From NCBI GenBank assembly GCA_019649035.1, contig BMAT01000578.1:48116-102186 (forward strand): a stretch of 54,071 nt of DNA. Direction: 5' to 3'. How positions within the stretch are numbered: the stretch's first letter is position 1; each line of letters begins with the position of its first letter. This document shows positions 1-13,500 of the stretch, one piece after another. The stretch comes from Elysia marginata. Lineage: Eukaryota; Mollusca; Gastropoda; Plakobranchidae. The notes beneath the pieces are model-generated. The model saw only the letters and a list, made by a program, of their open reading frames with translations. It searched no databases and had not been told where the DNA came from. A program made the position numbers and the translations under genes.

Positions 1-843
1 TAATTTGATATATGGTTTTGTATGTCTGTCTTTATTACTTTCTGAGATGTTTAGTAAAAACATCAAATTTTTCTGATTTTCCAACGCCTTAAATGTTCGA
101 AAATGTCCGCAAGCCCATCTTTGGCTCAACATAAAGTCCAAAATAAGCTGCCTATTTCCCTGAAAAAAATTGGGCCTGTTCTGTGTTTTATAGTCCTTTG
201 ATTAATTCTTAATTTGTGGCATTTTGTGAATAACATTTTGAACTAGTGGTATCTTAAAATGGGTTTCCAGCCAATTTTTACCTTTTTCATGTAAACGTTA
301 CTGCATTTTTCTTTATTTTGACACTCTGTAAAATCAGATTCCTGCATTTTCAACCAAGCAATGGTATTTCATAGTAAAGTTCATATGCTTGACTCTTGAT
401 TCCAGAAATATGAGTCTCAAGTAGACATTTGGTAAAAAGTTTTTCGTTCTTGAAGTCAGGAAATATTGAAATGTACGCATTTTTTCACAAAAATCACCGA
501 CTTCAGTGTGCCGTAACTCAAAAAGTATTCAACATAATGGCTTCAAATTTTGTATGTATCTTTCTTAAGTGACTAGCTTTTATTTAAAACAGTTCTTACT
601 GCTGTGTCTCAATTTTGAAATTTTGGCTGCCGGTACCTAATACATGTGAAAGGACTTTTCATATAATCTAATTGTACTATAACCAGTTCACTTGTACTGT
701 AGTTGTAGACCTAATGCCATATAGGCCTACAGACAATGTCACAATCTGAACTCCTAGTATTAGATCTAATATTATTAGTAATAACTACTTTTATCTTGTA
801 CTATTATATGGAGCACACCCTGACCGACCCACTTTAGCGACCA
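1..843. other. non-coding stretch, nothing recognised
   Basis: AT-rich sequence with no ORF that looks like a gene on either strand, and no recognisable RNA gene. It may be intergenic or part of an older repeat. I see nothing that can be named. Confidence 0.5.
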
Positions 844-847
844 TTAA

Positions 848-1136
848 CCCCTTCAAGACATATAACGTACTTTGCACGTCCTATTTGTCATGCCAAGATG
901 CAGACATGACGTACGTTGTACGTCTTGCTTGAAATCTGTCGGTTTTGCTGTTTCCGATGAAGCTTAGTCGTGCTATGAGCCTTGTGTTTTGCATTGTGTA
1001 AGACTAAGAGGGATATTTTAAACGCAAAGTTATTTGAAATCCGACAATATAATTGGAGTTCAGCAATGTTAAAAATAAACAAATAATCCCTTCTCTAACC
1101 AAAAGCAATTGACAGAACCTACATCACAAAGGGGTT
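848..1136. mobile_element. TTAA-flanked miniature DNA element, piggyBac-like ends
   Basis: A 289-bp segment lies between two TTAA tetranucleotides (844-847 and 1137-1140). The left end after TTAA starts CCCCTTCAAGACAT. The right end read on the other strand is AACCCCTTTGTGATG, so the two ends share an imperfect inverted CCCCTT core. TTAA target duplications are known for piggyBac and Kolobok elements, and TTAACCC-type ends are common in piggyBac-derived miniature elements. There is no transposase inside. The short inverted match makes this a tentative call. Confidence 0.4.
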
Positions 1137-1592
1137 TTAAGCCTTTTAATTACATGAGTAACACATCTTCATTTTGTTTTTTTTTTAATTAGTGTGCATC
1201 ATGTGCGCGTGTTGCTGTAGATAACGTTAGCAATGTCCGTTTATAAACTGGTATGTTTGGCTAAATTTGATGCCTGGTATTTGGTAAAAATGCTGATTTT
1301 TACATTAAAATGGCAATGCATAGGTATTGTTCGGTATTTAAGCAAAAATGTTCACAGACACCAAATTTCATAAAACAGACTTTGTTTTTTTATGGGGCAC
1401 CAATCTGATAAGGGTATGTTGATAATATTATAAGTTTTTCTCTGTTGTTATGTCTAATTTTGCCAATCTGCAAACATCAATGTAGAGAATTTTTAATGAC
1501 CCACTTCATTTCACTTTTTCAGGGCTTCAAAAGATAAATAATATCTAAGATGGCTTGTTAATATTTTCTGGTTTGAATCATGTGTGGTGTTA

Positions 1593-3202
1593 CAGGGCTT
1601 GAATTCTAAAGGTGTTCTGAAGGGCAAGCAAAAATTGCCTTGGTGAGGCCTGAAAATCAAAGGGCACCGAGGCAATTTGCTTGGGCACCAAGGCAAAAGT
1701 TATACTATAGAGGTGATCATTTTGTTTGTAAAAATTAGTAACAATTTAGTAAATAACAACACGATTTGTTCCTTGCTCTCTACAAAAGTACAGAGAGGGT
1801 CTTTGTTTATTTAAAAAATATGTAAAGAAGAGCAATCATAAATAGGAATTAGAAAAAGTAAATCCCAGTTAAATCACATTTAACAAAAGACTAAAAATAC
1901 TAACATTCTTTTTTAATCTTTCCATCTCTGCCTGATCCATTTTCTTAAAGGCTGTTTATAATCCCAACTCCTCTCATCAAGACATTTTTCTTCCTTGCCT
2001 CCGACTTCACATGAGCCACTTAAATATCTTTCTTTATTTTCATTCATCCATACGACCTGATCTCCGAATATTGCTGCTTTGCTAACACAGTGACATTGAC
2101 TGTTCTTGTGACTGTTCTCTGTATGTGGAACAGAAGACTCTTGATGAAAATGTTTTCAAAAAGAATGTGGTCTACCTTAGTCACTCCAGATTCTACAGTT
2201 TTCACAATTTTATACTGCTAGTGGCAATTTTTGTCTTTTTCTTCTCTGTGTGGCTGCTGATGTTGATGCTGAGGTATCCATTGGTGATGATAATGATGAT
2301 GGTGGTGATTATTATTATGACGATTTTGCCACTCATGTTCATGATGAAGATGACGAGGACGATGATAAAATATGAGCTGTTGATGATGTGGCTCCTGTTC
2401 AATTCCGTTAGTAGTCCAATATTTATATGGTTACATGTAGTTATTCGAGTTCATTGATACGGTACTCGCATGAAGTACATGTAGATCTACATTGTATCAA
2501 ATCTTAGCATTAAATGGAAAATGCATCAAATTTCTCGCCATTTTTCGGTGCTTTGACCCAGATCCCTTTGGGGGTTTTTTTGCGGTAAAGTGGCTCTTGG
2601 TCCGTGTGGCACAAAATGCAGAAAACTTTGTGTAAAACAAAACGCGTTAAACTTCGAAATGCGTTACGGCCCTTGTCATTTCTAAGAAATTCCCCGTGCA
2701 GCGGGTAACGGACTTTCATTCATTACTGCTCGCTTGTAGACCTATAATTTTTGCATACTCACTCCCTGCCCACTACGCGTCGGCGACATTCTGCATTGAT
2801 CGATAAAATTGAAAACGCTTGTGTGGGAATACGTAGAAGACACTCAAGACAGTAGGCTTTAGATCTATGCGTTACCACTATCAATAACAACTCTTGCTGC
2901 ATTCTTGAAATTTCGCTCACCACGGGTCTAGCCAACGGACGATCGGTCAAGGTCGGAACTGATGATTAGGGCACAAGAAACGACGCGAGACCGAACCCTG
3001 TCTCAACGGAAGACCGCATTATATAGGCCTATTGTTTGTCACCCGAATTTATGTAATTACCTGTATACGATATTTTCAACTAAACAAAACAAGGGCACGG
3101 CAAAAATTGCCGCGGTTGACCCTCTGATTTTGAGGGCATTACGGCAAATTGCAAGGGCACCACGGCAAATTGCCGCGGTGCCGCGGTCTATTTCAAGCCC
3201 TG
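1593..3202. mobile_element. 1.6-kb non-autonomous DNA transposon with CAGGGCTTGAA ends
   Basis: The left end reads CAGGGCTTGAATTC. The right end, on the opposite strand, reads CAGGGCTTGAAATAG, so the two termini are inverted repeats. Immediately outside them is a perfect 6-bp direct repeat, GTGTTA (1587-1592 and 3203-3208), a probable target-site duplication. Both terminal 110-bp zones are built of reiterated GGCAATTTGCC-like and GGGCACC-like units. The middle contains a GAT/ATG microsatellite-like stretch (about 2256-2390) and no convincing transposase. A 6-bp duplication fits few superfamilies (Dada is one with 6-7 bp), so the superfamily is left open. Confidence 0.72.
2256..2390. repeat. 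degenerate GAT/ATG-rich simple repeat
   Basis: Irregular runs of gatgat, ataatg and gatgacgag triplets. They create a Met/Ile/Val-rich open frame on the plus strand and a mirrored one on the minus strand, which are artefacts of composition rather than a gene. Confidence 0.7.
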
Positions 3203-4556
3203 GTGTTAGTGGCTAGAAGAAAGTCCCTAGAGAGATTTGCGGCTGACGGGGTTCATGACGGGATTTGTGAGGCCTAAATCTAAATTGAACGAACGGGTCA
3301 GTCGTTAAATGACGGGGACGCACCACATAATTTATTGGCACCTTTGTGCTCTTTTAGCATGTAGAGTTAATCAATATTAGGGTGATTTCCTGTTTAAACC
3401 GAAAGTTTCATGTACACTTGCGCATTTTCACGCAAAGAAACGGCAGAGATCGTTCTTGTACAGATTTATACTGACATTTTTGGGAACTTTGGCAACAACT
3501 TAAAGGCTTGAAATGCAACATTTTTAATTTGAAGCACACAGTATTGATGATTAATGTCTTAACTTCTTGAAAACGTATGATTTGAAGCCCAACTATTGCG
3601 ACATTGGAGTTAGCTCATCTGTTTATAGGTCTTACAAGTAAAAAGCAAGGAAATTGTGTGCGCCGTTTTTTTCCTTATGTGCGTAGCATTTAAGACATCA
3701 TTAAAATTGAAAGATTCATTGACAAAAACTTCGTAATTCTTGGTCAGCTAATAGTAATACATGCAGAAAGCTCAAGTCAAAAAAGGATAAACATTCTTTA
3801 CTCAAATATTATTTATTTGACTTAGAGCTAGAAACTCAGACCTCCTCCAAGGTCCACACTCATGGAATGTACCATGTACCCGTTATAATGTATTCACCGT
3901 CTTAATTCTAGAAAACAGGTCAACAAAAGACAGGAACGTTGATTTTGTAAAAACTGTCTAGGTACAAAATTAAAGGGCAGGTGTAAAACTAAATCATTCA
4001 TTTCTTAAGAACGTTTTCTTAAGTCCCAAATTTGTAGGAAGAATCAAAAGAGGATAAGGCTTTTAATTATCAAAATATACTCATCTTATTTGGACAGTAG
4101 AAATCGCACAAGAGCTTAATTCGGATTTATTTTTGGTTACTAGATTCATGTATCTTAAACTACCTGCCAAAATGGAAGACCGTTTTTGGCCTTTTAGCTA
4201 CGACCTAACGTCCTAAGGGCTAAGGTTTATGACTTTATCATGGCTTACAAGAATGAAGAATTTCATGAACAATATATTTCTATGTCATATGTGGTAATCG
4301 TTTTAAGATTCTTAGTGCCTAGGTTTCGCATAACCCTAATAATCTTCTGGAATCATAGGGCCACATTGCATCAATGATCACTATTAATTAGACTTTTTTT
4401 TTCCAGTGCTGAGAATTTTTGTTAAAAGAACATGTCTCTGAAACCAGCAGAGCATAGTCAGCAAAGGAGATTTCATATATTTTTAAAAAATTATAATATC
4501 AAAGAGATTTGCTATCTCACACAACTGCCCTATAATTTGGTTTTTTACTTTTGCAG
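3203..4556. other. 5' flank of the chitobiase-like gene, no gene seen
   Basis: AT-rich DNA between the CAGGG-ended element and the first recognised coding exon. A convincing 3' splice site (pyrimidine tract then TTTTGCAG, ending at 4556) precedes the start codon by only 25 bases. An upstream non-coding first exon and the promoter should therefore lie in this stretch or further left, but I cannot point to them. Confidence 0.45.
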
Positions 4557-7500
4557 ATTCATCGAGGCTGTCTCTGAAACAATGTTGAGCCACAGATATC
4601 AGAATGCACAACAATGGATATTTTTGCTATTACTCGTATCAAGCTCGGGTAAATTTAACTTTTCATGCCCATGCAAAAATCAAGCAGACTGCTCGTATCC
4701 GGAAAAAGATCTAGGAGCTTCTACAGAGGTATTGAGTTTAAATTTATTTTTCAGTGTGTTTCTTTTATGTACTTGTTATTATCAGAGGTAATTGTGAATT
4801 GGTCTATATATATATGTACAATCAAGCTTCCTTTTCTTCAAGGCTGCCGTCGGTAATGACTACAATTTTCCTTTGAGTTGACCACTTAATGCTTGCAACT
4901 TCTCCTTTTTATTATAATAGTTCTCAAGGCCATCTCTTATTTAACATGATTGCTAGTGCTGGTAGCTAATTTACTTTTTCTGCAATTAAATGTTAAATCT
5001 TGTAACTCTGAACTCTGAAATTTGAAAATTTGAGGCCATTATTTGCTTGAGAAATAGCAACTATTATAATGCTTCAGTCATTTTCCACACAATTGTTTTG
5101 TTTCTAGCACTGACTAAAAATTAACATAATAAGAGGGATTTCTGCTCAAGTGATTTATTAAAAACTTAATTGCAAGTATAAGTAATGAAGAAGAGAGTGA
5201 GTTGAAGTGGCATTTTTGGGGTACATCATAACATGTGGAGTACTGTCACTTTCAATCATATTTTTTTTATAATTGGCAGTAGCTGCCATGCCTTCTCTCA
5301 ATAATCAAGGCGTTCATTTTTAGCAAGAGATGATTTCAGGCTATCCAAGTTAAATTGGTTTTCAGTATCATAAGTACATGTTTTTAACTTTAAGTTTAAC
5401 AATGAATTTCAAGCATTATTTTAAATTACAAGTTGTAATTGTTATGATATTTATAGCAGATTTCATCATGATGGTTTTTGTTGTTTTTTTTAACTTTTTT
5501 TGTTTTAAAGCTCTATCTCAATGTCATGCACTGCAAAGGAAATGTAGATTTTTTCTATTTTTTGTGATACGTTTGTAGTTCTTAATGATAGATTTTTTAC
5601 CTCAAAACTAGATATGTGCAGTGTTCTAGTTAATTAATTTTTCATCTTTTTGAAATTCACAGTAGTGAACTACCAGAGCATTCAAGCCTGGTTTCTTTTC
5701 ACATAGTTATATTTGTTTTTACATACAATTTAATTTCAATGCTTCTTTGAGGTTTTATCGTTGTTAGATTTGTTTTTACATGTAATTCCTGATTTTATTA
5801 TGTGATTTAGTTCCCGTGATTTGTTATGCTCTAATGTAAGCAAGGCATGACAAAGTTTGTAGACTGCTACAAAGAAAATTTTTGCTAATTCTTCGTCTTA
5901 ACCAACTATGGCAATAGGACACACAGCTCATGACTTAAAAGATGCACTGTGTGATGTGTCTGATAATTTTGAGAGATTTTGTTTTTGTTGTAAATCATGT
6001 AAAATAACAAGAGTCTTAAAAACTGAAATGCCGCTTTTCAGTTATTTTCCATTTTTTAAGCCTGAGAAATTAAATGAACAGACAAGATTGATTCCATGAA
6101 CAATGACAAATGAGTGTCCCTTAATGACCTTTTGTTTATTCTTTTAAACATTGCCACCATTTTAAGTTATTTTCAGAGAATTGGAGTGGCATCCCTGTAA
6201 AATTTACAGCACACAAACTTGTGTCTGTGGCAACTTTTTTTCTCTTATGCCTGTTAAGCCATCAGTTGCAGGTTTTGTCGAAGATAAGCTTTAATTGAAA
6301 TGAGAAAATCATCGCTTTGATGGTTAAACTTTGAATATTGTTAAGTCTTTCAGAACTTCTCTTCCTTGAAGTAATTTTCACATTTATAAATGATTCAATT
6401 TTTTAACCATTCAATTCAGGTTTTTGCATTCAGTAATGGTACCACAAAAGTGGAGCCCTGGACATGGGACTCTGTTACCACATTAGTAGTTCCTGCTGGT
6501 TTCAAACTTGAAAATGAGGCGCAAGCCAACACTATGTGCATTGCTCATAGTAAAGGCCGCAAATTCAGCATTACAGGTAGTCTTTCAGTAGAATAATTCT
6601 TTAAGAAAACAGTACGTATAATGTAAATGTATAGGCTACTGTATAATTATTTAAATGCTTCTACGAAACGGGTAAAATTGCTCTGAATTGCTTAAATTGC
6701 AGAATATTTAATTTTTTTTTTTTTAAATCAAAAGGTCAATTTTGATTTAAAAATTTTCATAACATTAAAGTTGACTTGAAACTGATAGTTATATTTCTTT
6801 AATAGAAGAATTAGAAATCCTTATGGGGCCTATTTCCTCCACTATAGCTGTGTTCTTTGATTTCATGTGTCTGTGTAGCATTAATATTTTATTAAAAAAA
6901 AAAAAAAAGGTAAATGAGGAATGTTATAGAGGGTGGAATAAGTATAAGGGTCTCGTAGTAATAGAATTCTCATAAATTTAGGACTCCTTATAGATGGACT
7001 CCAGGGTACAATTTTTTATAATAATAATCATGTTTCCTTTTGGTGGAGTTGCGTTTATTAATTGTATTCATCTATTTGTCTGCCGTCTTTGGTGAATGAG
7101 TTGGATGTTGCAATTTTCACCTTCATAGGCAATGCTGTTTTGAACAAAATACTTTTTTTAGCTTCCAAACATGAAGTCTCATTTAATTATCAATGTTTTG
7201 TGGAAAGGTATTAAAATTTCTTTAAATTTAAAATATATATCTATAGACAAAGAGAAAAAAATAGACCTTTCAATGGCATTTCCTGAAAATAATAACTGCT
7301 GCTGCCTACTCACTCGCCCTGGATGCAAGACACTTATGGTGGTAATTGCCATCCTTATGGTATCCCTTTTTCCTAATTTGACCTTATATTTTTCCTCGCA
7401 AAAAAAAAATTAAGCTCCTATGACCCTTCAAAGACCGCTGAATGCCTCGTCAGAAGACGCCGCCAAATGGGTTAGGACGATGTGCCAGCAGGTCAGGACC

Positions 7501-10500
7501 TGGCATGCAGATATCCTCACCGTGGATCTGCTGCGCTATTTTGCTTTCAATCTAGACAGCACTGGAGCTGACCTTATGGCACTTGCTCAGATTCTGGTGC
7601 AAGTGAAGCAGGAAATGGGAGAACTCACAAAAATCCCATTTAAGGTAAATAACTCTCTTGGTGAATCAGTTGTGAGTGTAACTGTTAAAAGGAGATGTTG
7701 GACTTTGAGTAGATATTTTATGTTTAGCTATGTTAATGGCTGTCAGCGCTTCGAATTTTTTTTTGCATATCTGTAGTGTAGTGAAAACAGTTTGCACCAA
7801 AAACTAAAAAAAAACCTGTTAGGGCAGGTTTGATAAATGTTACAACCTTTATTTTTATTCTTTTATATTCCATAGGTTCGAATGCAAGTCGCAAATACTT
7901 TTTTTTATTTTTAGATTTCCTTTTTTTTTGTTAGTCTCATCTGTTGCAGCTGCCATTGCATAGCCCTGATTTTTGTACAGTTTGTCTCTCAAAGCAATCT
8001 ACTGAACTATTGAAAATGTTTTTGAGTTCCAAATTTTAGAGGCCCAAATTTCTCAAAATCTGTGTTCAGTGTTACAGTTCTCTAAGTGTCACCTTCACAT
8101 TGCATGGTTTTAACTCTTCTTTTTTGTTTTGTTTTCTATATTTACAGATGTTTATTTAATCTTTTGGAAGATACACTTATGGTTACCAATTTGAATCTTC
8201 TTTTCTAGATGGCATGTATTGTACCGTGGAAACCGCCATGTGCAAAAGACAACGAATCATGTGATTTTGCTCACTTATCCAATGATGCATGTGACTATTA
8301 CGTCATCCACCCTGACAGTTTTACTGATCATGACAACATTCGGTGCATTGCAAGGGCTACAATCCCCATGTCAAAGCTTTTGTATGGTAATTTTGATATG
8401 CAGATATTTTTAACAATTTTTTTTTAAATTTTAGCAAAAGTTGGCCTAGTGTACCAAACTTCAATTTCTGAGATGAATCTGATGTTTCAAAAATCTTTTT
8501 TTGAAATTGAGTCATAAAGGTTTTCCCTTTCCCTTTTTCTTTTTTCTTTTTTTTTTTTTTACTTTTCTATATTTCACAATCTGTCAGTAACATTTTCAGA
8601 TGATGCAAATGTGTTCATGTTCAGAATAAAGCATGCAGTTTAGTGTATTGATGAAAAGTGAATTTTTTTTTTTCGTAAAAAAATTATTTCTCTGCCCTGC
8701 ATGTCCTTATGTTTTTATTTTCTAATTTTTTTTTTACTTCTTCCTGCTTCATTGTAATGTATAGGATAAAAGAGCCCAACAAAAGTTGCCTCCATTTGCA
8801 GTAGGAAAACATTTTTGCATTGTTTTAGCCAGATGTTTGACTTAAATTTGTTTACCTGATATCATAAAAAAGGTAGTGTAGGAAACTATGAAATTGTTAA
8901 ATCTTGAAAATAACAAGACCTAATTTGGTTCTGAAATGATAAAATATTCAATCTAAACAGTTGGTTTTTTTTTCACTCAATTTCTTGTGATATTGTGGTG
9001 AATCTGTCTTTTAAAGTAGCTTCTATTTTTTTTTCACATTTATATAGGACAAGGCTATCAAAGTAGTCTACTGGCCTAGTCACAGAATTTGAAAAGATAT
9101 TCCAACCCAGATGTTAATAACACTAGGTTTTAAAAGGCCACATTGGGTTCTAACCTGCCATGACTGCTGTCAATAGTTTTATGTGATAGATCTTAAGAAA
9201 GGTTAATAAAATACTAAGGTGTAATATTAAAGTGTATATGGTAAGATGGCTGAGGTAACTCATAGGGCTCTTGTTAGATTTCAAGGAAAAAATTTATTGC
9301 ATAGCATTCTTTTTCTAAAGCAGTTTCTACAAAAAAGCATTCGGCGGTGGAAGTTGTGAAAGATACAGCCATCTCAATTTTGTATAACATTTAAATTGCT
9401 ATCTCAAAGTAAAAATATTGAATGTTTTTAAATTTTGCAATTTCTGGTCAACGCCATATTGAAAGATAAAGTAAATGTGAGGCAAGCAGGGTGAATCAGG
9501 CAAAAGCCTTTTCATACCGATTTTGATTTGTGATATAATGAACCAAATTTGTTCTCTTCCAAATGAAATAACTCAAGATATACATGTAAGTAACCTAGAG
9601 TTCTAATTCTTTAAAAACTTTTTCAAGGAAATAGAATAGTTTTAGAGAATCTTATGTACTCATTATGTCAAAATTTCAACTTGCTCTTGATTTACCATGG
9701 TTGTCTCACATGTGTAAATATTGGTCAAATACGTTTAAAACTTAAATGTGTCAAAAGTTAAGTAAAAAACAAAAACATTTCCTCAAAGATTTGTGATAAA
9801 AATACTTGCACTATTATATTTTTCCAGGCCTTAGTGAGTACAATGTTCACCACGTCCCGCCAGCTAAAATGATCTTGGGTGTGCCCTGGCATGGATACTC
9901 TTATGAGTGTGGAAAACTTTTGGTAAGGTTCTCAATAGGGATTGATAAATTTATTTGTACAGAATGAAGAAGTACGCCTTGAAAGAAAGACAGAGGTACT
10001 TTCGAGCCCAGCAAAAGCAATAAAGGAGGGGGGGGCGGGTGTCAAAGGTGAGCAGAATAGCATATGCTTAAATTATGATATGCATTTCTAAACAACCCTG
10101 TCCATAGTGGCTCTATATTCTGGAGTAAAGAGGGCTGTCAATCAGTATCACTCAGCTTGGATTGGTAACTGTACCTAAAGCCACATTGCTTTTCCCCCCT
10201 GGCTCCTATCATTATAATAAACGGGACTGCAGACTGGAGCAGAGATCATGCAGGCAATTCTTGAGCGTTTGGAACTATCTCGCACTAGAGTTGGGTTATC
10301 GGCAAAAAAACTAGCAACACTGGAAAATAATGAAAAAAAGAACCACAATTTTACATGCAAATTGCTTAAAATAAGTAAAAGTCACAAAAATGAGTTGCAA
10401 AGGGGACAGATTATAAAAGGGAATTTCTCATAATTTTTCTTTTTTCCTGCTTTTTTTTCATTCTTGTTTTTTATTCTAGAGCAATATATATTTATCTCTA

Positions 10501-13500
10501 ATTCCTCTTCAATATTTTCAGTGGGCTTTTTTCTCATTCTTGTTTTTTTTTTTTTCTAGAAGGATGTGTGTTATTTACCCAAGAAACAAGGAGAGGAAAC
10601 ATGTGATTTCAGCCGGCGTAATCCAATCTCTTACAAGAGCATCGTTCGTGACCACGAGAGCATCTCTAACGCACACAAAGCCTGGTTTGATGCTCCCCAC
10701 TACTCGATCACAGTGTGTTTTTAGCTGTTTTAGTTTTTATCTTGAAAATGATGTTTGTAATGTTCAAAGGGTTTTAAGTATCTGAAAATAACTCTTTGTG
10801 CTTTCATTTCCTGTTTGTGTGTAATGGGCAATCAAGCATGAAAACTCTTGAGAGAAAAATGTCTGCAGTATGTTTATTTTTTTAAAGCCAGCCTCTTGAA
10901 GTCAAGTCATGGTTTCATCAATCTTTTAAGTTTTCTTTAGTGGATTTTCTCATTAGACACTTATCAGTTTTACTGTATAATCAATCCATCAACTGTTATC
11001 CTCTTAATTACAGAGTTTTTAGCTTATCTGACAAAAGATATACAGAAGACCCTGTCCTTAATTCAAGCGCAGTCACTGATGAGGCTTCCTGCTTCTTCCC
11101 CAACCTATGTACATTTAGGCACATGGCAATTCATAGATGGTGTGGGAAATTTGTTCTTTGATCCTTTAGAGATAAATTGGCATGCGCCTCAGGTAAACAG
11201 ATTGCCTATAACCTGGGTATAGATCTTAAAAATCGAAGTTCAAACACCACTTCCTTGAAACATTGAAATTTCCATAATAATTGGAGAAGGGACAACAAGA
11301 TAGACTGGATTTGATAAGGACAGTTTTTTTTCATCATTCGAAAGATTTAAATTGAAGTCAGAACTCCTTACTATAAGGTTCCCCATAGTTACACTGCTTC
11401 TGAGATGTGTTACTAATTTGTTACCTGCTATGACACAATAGAGGAAAATTGGCTAAACTGCTTACATTTACATTGAAAATTTTATCATTTATTTAGTCTT
11501 TTATACCACAAATAGAAGAAACAGTAGGAAATGATACAAAAGCACTTACACCCTCACAAATGTATATAGCTTTGAAAGTTTGTTAATATATATATTCTCT
11601 GAGAGTAGATTCCATTAAAATTTAAAAGGGTCAGAATACGCTGGCTGAATATGCGGGGTCACATTTTATGAATTTTTAGGATAATAATAATAATGAAGTT
11701 ATTTTCTAGGGCCTCTTCCTACATGTAGGCTCAAAGCTCTTTACAATAGTATGCCTACCCAAACAATGCTGACATAATGACAATTTTATACAAAACATAC
11801 TCCATTAACAATTCGAACAAACAGAAGAAAAACAAAAGGTGCCTGTGCAAAAATTAAAGAAAAAAAGGCTATACATTGACCAGATAGAGCTCAATGAGAT
11901 CAAATGTAAAAATAAAGCTAGCAAAGATCACAAGCAGGACCGCATTATGTTGGTATCTGGCACAAAAGTATGATTGAAAAATATCATGTAGCTAATGTTA
12001 AAACTTGTTTACATAAAGTCGAAAAAAATTGCTGTTCCAGAGAAATGCGAAGCAGCTTCAGATTTGGTATGAAGACAAAGACAGCCTGACTGCTAAATAC
12101 AAATTGGTCCATGAGATGGGCCTGAAAGGTAAGATAGCTTTATAAAGCATAGACAACCTCTTGAATATCTGCCCAAAGTCATTGTGGACTTCTCAAATTA
12201 ATGCCTTTAATCTGTATGAACAATCAAAGAGACTAAATCTATGGTTAAATCTTGATAAGCTTAGCTGCATTGAGTGTATTTCTTTTTTTTTTTTTTTGCT
12301 TCCAAATAGTAGACTGCAATTGTTATGCATTTAATTCTTGTTATTTTCAATTTTTGAAGTAGTTTTCTGTATTGACCTTGATTTATCAAGAATAAATGTG
12401 TGGACATTATTTTTAGTTGTATTAACAGGACAACAACAAAAAAACCCACTATCTAGAGGTGTCAAAATTTTCTTGCTTTTTGTGCTTAAGATGCTTGCAT
12501 CTCTGTATTTAGCTTAAAATGACAAGAAAAAAAACAATAATATGAATGCCGTTTAGTATGAAAATCAGATGTATTTTTAAAAAATATTTTTTCTAAGGTT
12601 CCAAGCTTATGGTATTGAAGTTTCATTGGTTTGTAAAAGAACGCCTGGTTATCATTAAACAAAGCTTTGTCAAAGATTTTAATTCAATCAACGTTCGTAT
12701 AGTTATGTGCTTTGTTGAAAATCCTCCGTTCAAAAAAACTTATGTCACTTTATGATGACTTTTTCTCCTACCACCAGGGGTTGCTTTGATGTATGGAGAT
12801 GACCTGGCCACAGGTCTCACTGCCCAGGACATAATCAGCGATGCTCTGATGTGGTCATTTGTGGCTCATGAGTTTCTGATCACCTCCACTAAAAAACCAC
12901 ATGCTGTGCATCATGACCTTCACTATGCTGGTAAGCTGATTTGCTGGGTTTTTTTTGGTTTTTTTTTAATGTTTGTTCCACTTCAGATGTTTGGAATCCC
13001 TTGGGAACAAAAATTAAATTAGAATTATCCACTAACCAAATTTTCAAGTGCACCTTAAAAAGTATGAGAGAAAAAGTAATCCAAATTTAGTTGGAGATAA
13101 TCAAATATTCAAATTATCCAGATGTGCATTATATCAACTCCACTGTATTTCTTTCCAACTTGTAAAATAAAAATGTCTTGCAATAATTCCCTATTGGATG
13201 TTCGCCAAAATCATATTTAAAAAAAAATGTATTTCCAAGCACTTTTTAAACTTGAAGAGTGTTTTTTTCAAAACTAGGTTCAGTCCAGTTTTGTTAAAAA
13301 TTTAATATTTGTCCAGAATCTATTGAAGAATAAAAAATGTACTTCTTAGCAAAAATCTTAGGTTGCTATAACCAACTGCACACCCATTTGCCATCAATTT
13401 CCCTTCAATTTTAATAAGGATAAAGAGATTTGAGAAAACTGAAGGCTGCCTTTTAACTATTCAAAATGAACTGAACCTTGTTTCGAAAAAACAGTCTTCA

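Noticed and set aside
2125-2457. 110-aa plus-strand open frame, Met/Ile/Val-rich
   Set aside because: Produced by a GAT/ATG simple repeat. A mirrored frame exists on the other strand and there is no domain or splice context.
2510-2719. 69-aa minus-strand frame inside the CAGGG-ended element
   Set aside because: Looked at as a possible transposase piece because of its Cys and His residues, but no family pattern could be supported.
4432-4581. In-frame upstream ATG extending the chitobiase-like N-terminus by 50 residues
   Set aside because: The extension crosses a strong 3' splice site (TTTTGCAG ending at 4556). The ATG at 4582 gives a clean signal peptide, so the upstream part is probably intron.
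6577-7414. A hidden exon that would restore the GH18 catalytic Glu
   Set aside because: Exons 2 and 3 join in phase, and the spacing between the conserved blocks equals that in human CTBS. No alternative splice-bounded exon with a DxxDxDxE motif was seen in the intron.
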